DNA from: Treponema sp.
GTDB taxonomy: Bacteria > Spirochaetota > Spirochaetia > Treponematales > Breznakiellaceae
Assembly (NCBI GenBank): GCA_031276685.1
Contig: JAISMQ010000074.1
Span: 1 to 8,738, forward strand
Direction: 5' to 3'
DNA: 8,738 bases
The notes below the pieces were generated by a model. It was not told the DNA's origin. It saw only the letters and a program-made list of their open reading frames with translations, and searched no databases. The translations under genes were made by a program, and so were the position numbers. This document shows, in pieces, positions 1 to 4,427 of the stretch. The first letter of the stretch is position 1; each line of letters opens with the position of its first letter.

Positions 1-1
1 G

Positions 2-694
2 GCCCGCCGGATAACGGGCCGGGCGCTGGGCGCGCCCGACGCCCCGGCCCGCCCGGTGGTGATCATGATCTCCGCGGGGGAGATGGACGGCGTCGAGCGC
101 GAAGCCCGCAGCGCCGGGGTGGACAGGTTTTTGCCAAAGCCGCTGTTCCCCTCCGTCATTGCGGACTGCATAAACAGGTGCCTGGGGGCGGAAAACCTTG
201 TCGCCCCCGCCGGGCCTGAATCCCCGGCGGCCGATGCCTTCGCGGGGCGCGTGATCCTCCTGGCCGAAGACGTGGAGATAAACCGGGAGATTGTCCAGGC
301 CCTGCTGGAGCCTACGGGGGCGCGTATCGACTGCGCGGAAAACGGCGCCGAAGCGGTCAGGATGTTTACCGCTTCCCCCGGCGCCTACGACATTATCTTT
401 ATGGATGTCCAGATGCCGGAGATGGACGGCTACGAGGCGACCCGCCGCATCCGCGCTTTCGAAAAGAGCCGGGCGCGGGAAGCGTCCGGTGCGTCGGACA
501 CCTCCGGGGATACCTCCGGGGAGCCTGCCGGCCGGATACCGATCATCGCCATGACGGCCAACGTGTTTCGCGAGGACGTTGACAAGTGCCTGGCGGCGGG
601 GATGAACGACCACATGGGCAAACCCCTGGACTTTGGCGAGGTCCTGTCCAAACTGCGTACCTACCTGGGGCCCCCGCCCGGCGGCCCGTTTTAG
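2..694 (+). CDS. Receiver-domain protein, 3' end (probable hybrid histidine kinase with tandem receivers)
   Basis: The reading frame is open from the first complete codon, so the gene starts outside the window; 230 codons are visible. Counting from the valine codon at 56, residues 1-45 are the end of a receiver domain: a beta-4 strand VIMISAG with the conserved Ser, then GVDRFLPKPL with the conserved Lys28. A Pro/Ala-rich linker (about 46-64) leads to a complete second receiver, residues 65-204. This has the acidic pair Glu71-Asp72, the phospho-acceptor Asp117 in FMDVQMP, Thr167 in MTAN and Lys189 in GKP, so it should be phosphorylatable. Two receivers in series at a C-terminus are typical of hybrid sensor kinases, so I infer that kinase domains lie upstream; a stand-alone double receiver is the alternative. 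An odd Ser/Gly/Glu/Thr-rich insert (about 137-159) sits between the alpha-4-side helix and the next strand. The gene ends inside the end of the opposite-strand gene. Confidence 0.9.
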   Translation, partial: ARRITGRALGAPDAPARPVVIMISAGEMDGVEREARSAGVDRFLPKPLFPSVIADCINRCLGAENLVAPAGPESPAADAFAGRVILLAEDVEINREIVQALLEPTGARIDCAENGAEAVRMFTASPGAYDIIFMDVQMPEMDGYEATRRIRAFEKSRAREASGASDTSGDTSGEPAGRIPIIAMTANVFREDVDKCLAAGMNDHMGKPLDFGEVLSKLRTYLGPPPGGPF

Positions 695-1638
695 CGGGGA
701 AAGCCGCTTCCCCCGCGAATTTCCCCTGTTTTCCGCGCGGCCCCGCCGCATTTTTTCCCCGCCTTGGGTTTCTGTACCGGCTGCCCCGCGCCGTCCAGTT
801 CCCATTGGGACATAAGCGCGGAAAGGCTGGACGAGACGGTGCCCGTCGAGATGCCCGTTACCTCCGCAATCTGCCGGTGGGTGGCGTCCAGCCTGAATTT
901 GGAAAAGCGCCTGCGCATCCCCGCGAGCCGCTTCCGCGCCCGTTCCAACTGGGTTTTGACTACCCCGTACCGGCTGCTGTCCGGCAGCAGTACCTTTAGG
1001 CGCCGGTCCCAGGCGATGCAGCGGTAGAACTGCGTCGTTATCCGTTCCTGGAACATGCGGATCTTCTCTTCCTTCTGGCTCCGGCTGGAGCGCAGCTTGT
1101 CTATCATCAGCCGCAGCACGCCCAGGTCTATCCCCGTGTAGGGGGCAATCCGCTCGACAAAGTCTTCGGAGACGAAGTAGTAGGACTTTAGGATGAGCAG
1201 CAGGATCTGCCGGGATTTAAGCGGGGCGGGGGCCTGCGGCGGCTCTTCCTCCTCTTCCGCCTCCTCCGGCCCCGGGTAGCTGAATTCCGGGCTGCGGACC
1301 TCGATGTCCATGCTGTGGGTGGTCCAGGCGGCGTATTCGGTGATGTAGTGGTCTATCTGCTGGGTTTTGTACTCCTTCATCGAATAGCGGATCAGGGCCC
1401 CGACGTATGTGGAAAAAGCCGCCCCGCCGCCGCCTTTGAAGTGGCGGATAGCCCTGCTGAGCCGGGGGTAAATCCAGCACAGGTAGTCAACGCTGTCCTC
1501 CTCGCTGCCGTTGAACCAGCGGTAGCTCCGGGCGTTTTCCAGGATGGCGCTGAACATCTTCCCTTCCAGTTCCCGCCGGCCGATGGCGCCGTCCAGGTAA
1601 TCCCGGTACATCGTGTCAAGGTTGCCAAAATTTTCCAT
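691..1638 (-). CDS. Sigma-70-like / helix-turn-helix regulatory protein, unnamed
   Basis: The protein has 315 residues. I start it at the ATG at 1638 because AAGGAG lies 7 nt upstream (1646-1651); the frame stays open 25 codons further upstream but without a comparable site. Residues about 28-92 resemble sigma-70 region 2: an aromatic, basic helical stretch with WIYPRLSRAI, then a segment ending in STYVGALIRYSMKEYK. An acidic hinge with eight near-continuous Glu/Ala residues (125-132) and a proline-rich stretch follow. Residues 140-245 are helical and very basic. At 252-276, ATHRQIAEVTGISTGTVSSS reads as a helix-turn-helix of the region 4 / repressor type. The last 35 residues are a Lys/Arg/Gly tail. 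I infer a DNA-binding transcription regulator or divergent sigma factor; I cannot name it. It resembles conserved Treponema hypothetical proteins from memory only. It is alone on its strand here and converges on the receiver gene. Confidence 0.8.
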   Translation of the reverse strand: MENFGNLDTMYRDYLDGAIGRRELEGKMFSAILENARSYRWFNGSEEDSVDYLCWIYPRLSRAIRHFKGGGGAAFSTYVGALIRYSMKEYKTQQIDHYITEYAAWTTHSMDIEVRSPEFSYPGPEEAEEEEEPPQAPAPLKSRQILLLILKSYYFVSEDFVERIAPYTGIDLGVLRLMIDKLRSSRSQKEEKIRMFQERITTQFYRCIAWDRRLKVLLPDSSRYGVVKTQLERARKRLAGMRRRFSKFRLDATHRQIAEVTGISTGTVSSSLSALMSQWELDGAGQPVQKPKAGKKCGGAARKTGEIRGGSGFPR

Positions 1639-1645
1639 GCCTACG

Positions 1646-1651
1646 CTCCTT
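1646..1651 (-). promoter_or_regulatory. Ribosome binding site of the sigma-like gene
   Basis: AAGGAG on the minus strand, 7 nt before the ATG at 1638. It decides the start codon: the upstream in-frame extension to 1713 would place the start within AT-rich spacer DNA. Confidence 0.8.
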
Positions 1652-1681
1652 ATATTCCTCGATATCGGATTAGTGGGGCGG

Positions 1682-1750
1682 AAGCACAGTTTTACCTGTA
1701 AATAATGTGACAAACGTAATATTTTTTTGCGTTTTTTTTGGTTTTTTTAC
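1682..1750 (-). promoter_or_regulatory. AT-rich upstream region with three phased A-tracts, probable promoter region
   Basis: In strongly GC-rich surroundings, the minus strand carries runs of A7 (1742-1748), A8 (1732-1739) and A7 (1722-1728). Their centres lie about 9.5-10.5 bp apart, which is one helical turn and is the textbook arrangement for intrinsically curved DNA. Just downstream on the same strand is TTGTCA (1708-1713), a 5/6 match to a -35 box; no convincing -10 box lies at 16-18 bp. Such tracts often act as UP elements, and the position 84-110 bp before the sigma-like start codon would suit that. The curvature pattern is seen; the promoter assignment is inference. Confidence 0.45.
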
Positions 1751-1795
1751 CCGGGAAGCCCCCCGGAAGGCCCGCAGGCGGGGGTCCGGCGGGGG

Positions 1796-2785
1796 CTACA
1801 GGCCCGCCGTAAAGATCGGTTCGAAGCGGGAGAGAACCCGCGGTTTTAGATCCGCGATAAGCGCCGGGACGGCGAAACCTGCGGCGTTTTTGTGGCCCCC
1901 GCCGCCGAAATCCGCGGCGACGGCCGCCACGTCCACCCATTCCCTGGATCGGAGCCCCACGGTACACCGTTCCGGCGTTTCCTGGCGGATCACGACGATA
2001 ACTTCCACGTCCGCAGCGGAGAGGAGCAGTTGGTAGAGGCTGTCGGAGTCCCGGCCTTCCAGCCCGAAGCGCCGGGTTTCCTCGTATTCCTCGCAGGTGT
2101 AGATCAGCCTGCCGCCGAAGTGCTGTTCCGCGCGGGAAAGCTGGATCCCCAGGAGGATCCGGGAGTTGAAGCTCTTCCCCCCGTTGATCGCGTTGAAGAC
2201 CTTTTTGGGGCTTGCCCCCGCGCCGACCATCCTGCCGGCGCTGGCAAAGGCTTCCCGGTTTCCCGCGTCGATATGGCGGAAAAACCCCGTATCGGTACAG
2301 AAGCCGAACAGGAGGTACTCCGCCTCCTCCGCCGTCGGTTCAAGGCCCAGGGCTTCGATAAGCGCCAGGATCATGACGGTTACCGACGGGGCCTCCGGAT
2401 CCAGGTAGACCACGGCCCCCGCCCCGGGGTGGACGCCGGCGCTGTGGTGATCGATGAACGCCTGGGGCAGGCCCGCGATACGGGTTTCAAGATCCCCGGT
2501 ACGTTCCGGGGAAGCACAGTCCATAATGATAACCCGCGCGTCCCGGCGTTCCGCCTCCCCCGGCGCGGCGGTAAAAAGGCGCTCGTAGGGCTTGATCTCG
2601 GTCCGTTTGAAGGGGCCCGCGGAACAGAGGACCGCCTCCTTCCCCATGCGCCTTAGGGCGGAGGCGAGGGCCAGGGAAGCCCCGGTACAGTCCCCGTCCG
2701 GTTCCTTGTGGCCTGCCAGGATGAATTTCCCGCCGTCCCTGACAAACCCGACCAGTTCCGGGGGCACGGGCACGGGCTTTACCAT
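1796..2785 (-). CDS. DHH/DHHA1-family phosphoesterase (NrnA-like oligoribonuclease / pAp phosphatase)
   Basis: The protein has 329 residues from the ATG at 2785; a TTG six codons upstream (2803) is an alternative start, and neither has a clear Shine-Dalgarno site. The DHH-domain motifs are all present in order: GHKEPDGD (25-32, metal-binding Asp30 and Asp32), MDCASPERTGD (Asp89), IDHHSAG with DHH at 112-114, and FCTDTGFF with Asp165. The C-terminal DHHA1 domain carries the nucleic-acid-binding glycine motif GGGGHKNAAG (294-303). Length and order match the bacterial NrnA family, Mn-dependent cytosolic enzymes that degrade short RNA or DNA oligomers (nanoRNA) and, in some members, 3'-phosphoadenosine 5'-phosphate. 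Substrate choice cannot be read from the sequence; related branches hydrolyse cyclic dinucleotide products. It starts 33 bp after the stop of the small secreted-protein gene, so they are probably co-transcribed. No terminator with a T-run follows it on its strand. Confidence 0.92.
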   Translation of the reverse strand: MVKPVPVPPELVGFVRDGGKFILAGHKEPDGDCTGASLALASALRRMGKEAVLCSAGPFKRTEIKPYERLFTAAPGEAERRDARVIIMDCASPERTGDLETRIAGLPQAFIDHHSAGVHPGAGAVVYLDPEAPSVTVMILALIEALGLEPTAEEAEYLLFGFCTDTGFFRHIDAGNREAFASAGRMVGAGASPKKVFNAINGGKSFNSRILLGIQLSRAEQHFGGRLIYTCEEYEETRRFGLEGRDSDSLYQLLLSAADVEVIVVIRQETPERCTVGLRSREWVDVAAVAADFGGGGHKNAAGFAVPALIADLKPRVLSRFEPIFTAGL

Positions 2786-2818
2786 AAGGCCGGGCGCCCG
2801 CAAGTCCGGGGCCCGTAT

Positions 2819-3241
2819 CTAAAATTCCAGGCGGTAGTTTTCATCAATGTTGTCGAAATGTTCGTCAAGGTTAACGCCGGCGGGTATGTTCCCCCAGCTT
2901 TGGTGGCTTTTGTTGCGGTGTATGTAGAGCCGCACGTGGCTGAATTCCCCGGAACGGTAGTAGATCGTAAGGGAAGGCCAGGCGGGGCCGGGGGCCAGGT
3001 TGATAAGCTCCCCCCTGCCGCCGGCCTCGTCGAACCACTCGCGCGGAATGTAGGCGGTGCCCAGTTCCCTGGTCCCCTTCCGGTATTTGATTACGTAGCC
3101 CCGCCGGTACGGGTATATCCGCTCTATCGGGGTGTTGTAGTAAAAGTATTCGGATTCCTTATCCTGCGGGATGCTTTGCGCGAAAAGAGACGCCGCTTCG
3201 AACAGCGTGACGGCGGCGAGAACGAAAAAGAGCTTTTTCAT
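2819..3241 (-). CDS. Small exported protein of unknown function
   Basis: The protein has 140 residues. The start is the ATG at 3241, because GGAGG (3248-3252) lies 6 nt upstream and the protein then begins with a classic signal peptide; an ATG seven codons earlier has no such support. Residues 1-21 are a signal sequence (two lysines, a hydrophobic core, small residues and a probable cleavage after Ala21 before Gln-Ser), without a lipobox cysteine. The mature part of about 119 residues is rich in Tyr, Arg and aromatic residues, with alternating hydrophobic stretches (YVIKYRKG, SLTIYYRSG, HVRLYIHR), suggesting a small beta-rich domain. No cysteines are seen in it. I do not recognise the family. 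Export to the periplasm or cell surface is inferred. It is the promoter-proximal member of the pair with the phosphoesterase. Confidence 0.82.
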   Translation of the reverse strand: MKKLFFVLAAVTLFEAASLFAQSIPQDKESEYFYYNTPIERIYPYRRGYVIKYRKGTRELGTAYIPREWFDEAGGRGELINLAPGPAWPSLTIYYRSGEFSHVRLYIHRNKSHQSWGNIPAGVNLDEHFDNIDENYRLEF

Positions 3242-3247
3242 GGCGAT

Positions 3248-3252
3248 CCTCC
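3248..3252 (-). promoter_or_regulatory. Ribosome binding site of the exported-protein gene
   Basis: GGAGG on the minus strand, 6 nt before the ATG at 3241. It selects this start over the in-frame ATG at 3262. Confidence 0.8.
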
Positions 3253-3277
3253 AACCATCCACATGGCTTAGGGTATA

Positions 3278-3307
3278 AGTATACTAAGGGGTCCCTGCCC
3301 GGCGCAA
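3278..3307 (-). promoter_or_regulatory. Sigma-70-type promoter for the exported protein / phosphoesterase pair
   Basis: On the minus strand TTGCGC (3302-3307, 3/6 match to the -35 consensus) is followed after 18 bp by TATACT (3278-3283, 5/6 match to the -10 consensus). Transcription would start near 3271, giving a leader of about 30 nt that contains the GGAGG site. The short AT-rich patch is the only one in this GC-rich gap, and an imperfect inverted repeat (CTTAG...CTAAG, 3267-3288) covers the -10 box and could be an operator. Confidence 0.5.
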
Positions 3308-3311
3308 GCCG

Positions 3312-4259
3312 CTATACGAGGCCAAGGGTGGCAAGCATGACGGCTTTTACCGTATGCTTGCGGTTTTCCGCCTCGTCCCAGGCCCGGCTCCGGGGGCCGT
3401 CCAGCAGCTCCGCCGTTACCTCCTCCCCCTTGATCGCCGGGAGGCAGTGCATAAAGATGCTGTCGGCCCTCCCGGTCCTGTCCATCAGGGCCTGGTTCAC
3501 CTGGTAGGGCCGCAGGAGCCGCGCGCGCTCCTCTTTTTGGCTTTCCTCCCCCATGGAGGTCCAGACATCAGTGTAGAGGGCGTGGGCGCCTTCCACCTCC
3601 CCCGTATCCGGGCTGACGCGGATGCGGGCCCCCGAATCCCGCGCCAGGGTTTGGCAAAGGGCCAGAAGATCCGGGTCCGGGCTGAGTTCCGGCGGGCATA
3701 CCACCGTGATATGCACCCCCAGTTTGGCGCAGATAACCAGGAGGGACCGGGCCACGTTGTTCCGGCCGTCCCCCACGAAGCAGAGTTTTTTCCCCGCCGC
3801 GTTTCCAAAGCTCTCTTCCAGGGTCTGGATATCCGCCAGGGCCTGGGTGGGGTGGAACGAATCGGTAAGGCCGTTGTACACCGGGACGCCGGAATATTTG
3901 GCCAGCGTTTCCGCCGTGGACTGCTTAAAGCCCCGGAACTGGATGGCGCTGAACATGCGCCCCAGTACCCGCGCGGTATCTTCCAGGGCTTCTTTAAGCC
4001 CCAGGTGTATATCCTGGGTGGAGAGGAACACCGGGTGCCCCCCCTCCTCCCCGAACGCGGTTTCAAAGGCGCAGCGGGTCCTGGTGGAACGTTTTTCGAA
4101 GATCAGAGCCAGGGTTTTTCCGGCGAAACGGCTCCGCGCCGCGCCGTCCCGCGCCTCCTCTTTGACTTGCCGGGAAAGATCCAGAAGATAGCGGATCTCC
4201 TCCGGCCGGTAATCCAGCCAGCTTAGGAGGGATCTGCCCTTGAAATGCTGTACGGTCAT
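3312..4259 (-). CDS. argF: Ornithine carbamoyltransferase
   Basis: This 315-residue protein has the usual length for the family and joins carbamoyl phosphate to ornithine to give citrulline in the cytosol. All signature motifs are in place: the carbamoyl-phosphate loop STRTR (58-62), HPTQALADIQT (136-146), GDGRNNVARSL (163-173), the ornithine-binding DVWTSMGEE (231-239), HCLPA with Cys272 (271-275), and the C-terminal DEAENRKHTVKAVM (295-308). The SMG loop and HCLP motif favour ornithine over N-acetylornithine or aspartate as the substrate. Whether it serves biosynthesis (ArgF) or arginine-deiminase catabolism run in reverse (ArcB) cannot be decided: no argG, argH, arcA or arcC is next to it. 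The ATG at 4259 has only a weak G-rich site about 10 nt upstream. It is transcribed divergently from the large ATPase-like gene and ends 70 bp before the exported-protein gene. Confidence 0.95.
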   Translation of the reverse strand: MTVQHFKGRSLLSWLDYRPEEIRYLLDLSRQVKEEARDGAARSRFAGKTLALIFEKRSTRTRCAFETAFGEEGGHPVFLSTQDIHLGLKEALEDTARVLGRMFSAIQFRGFKQSTAETLAKYSGVPVYNGLTDSFHPTQALADIQTLEESFGNAAGKKLCFVGDGRNNVARSLLVICAKLGVHITVVCPPELSPDPDLLALCQTLARDSGARIRVSPDTGEVEGAHALYTDVWTSMGEESQKEERARLLRPYQVNQALMDRTGRADSIFMHCLPAIKGEEVTAELLDGPRSRAWDEAENRKHTVKAVMLATLGLV

Positions 4260-4396
4260 AACATGCTGCCCCCAGCAGGGAATTTACCATACCCGTCTTT
4301 GGAATAACAAGCGCAAGGCCGGGTTCCTCCAGGACCAGCGCCAGATATGCGCCAGTTCTGAAGCGATGCCCCGTGTTTTGGGAATAGGCCAAGATG

Positions 4397-4414
4397 CCGA
4401 TAAATATTAATCGG
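4397..4414. promoter_or_regulatory. 18-bp near-perfect palindrome in the divergent gap, possible operator
   Basis: CCGATAAATATTAATCGG reads the same on both strands except at two symmetric positions (16 of 18 match). It ends 13 bp before the ATG of the 939-residue protein and lies 138 bp upstream of the carbamoyltransferase start. The AT-rich core overlaps a weak promoter-like pair for the plus strand (TTGGGA at 4378-4383, then 17 bp, TAAATA at 4401-4406). A dimeric regulator bound here would block the plus-strand gene, and perhaps a long-leader minus-strand transcript too. The symmetry is seen; operator function is inference. Confidence 0.4.
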
Positions 4415-4427
4415 GGGTAGCGGCGGA

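Noticed and set aside
56..694. Complete stand-alone response regulator starting at 56
   Set aside because: The frame continues to the window edge and residues before and after 56 belong to one receiver domain cut by the border, so the gene is partial.
1722..1795. Intrinsic terminator for the phosphoesterase transcript (GC-rich stem next to the T/A-runs)
   Set aside because: On the minus strand the stem is followed by A-runs, not T-runs; on the plus strand the T-runs come before the stem, so neither orientation fits.
1892..2656. 254-codon plus-strand frame within the phosphoesterase gene
   Set aside because: The minus strand carries all DHH/DHHA1 motifs; this frame is a compositional shadow.
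3354..4226. 290-codon plus-strand frame within the carbamoyltransferase gene
   Set aside because: Antisense shadow of a full-length, motif-complete enzyme.
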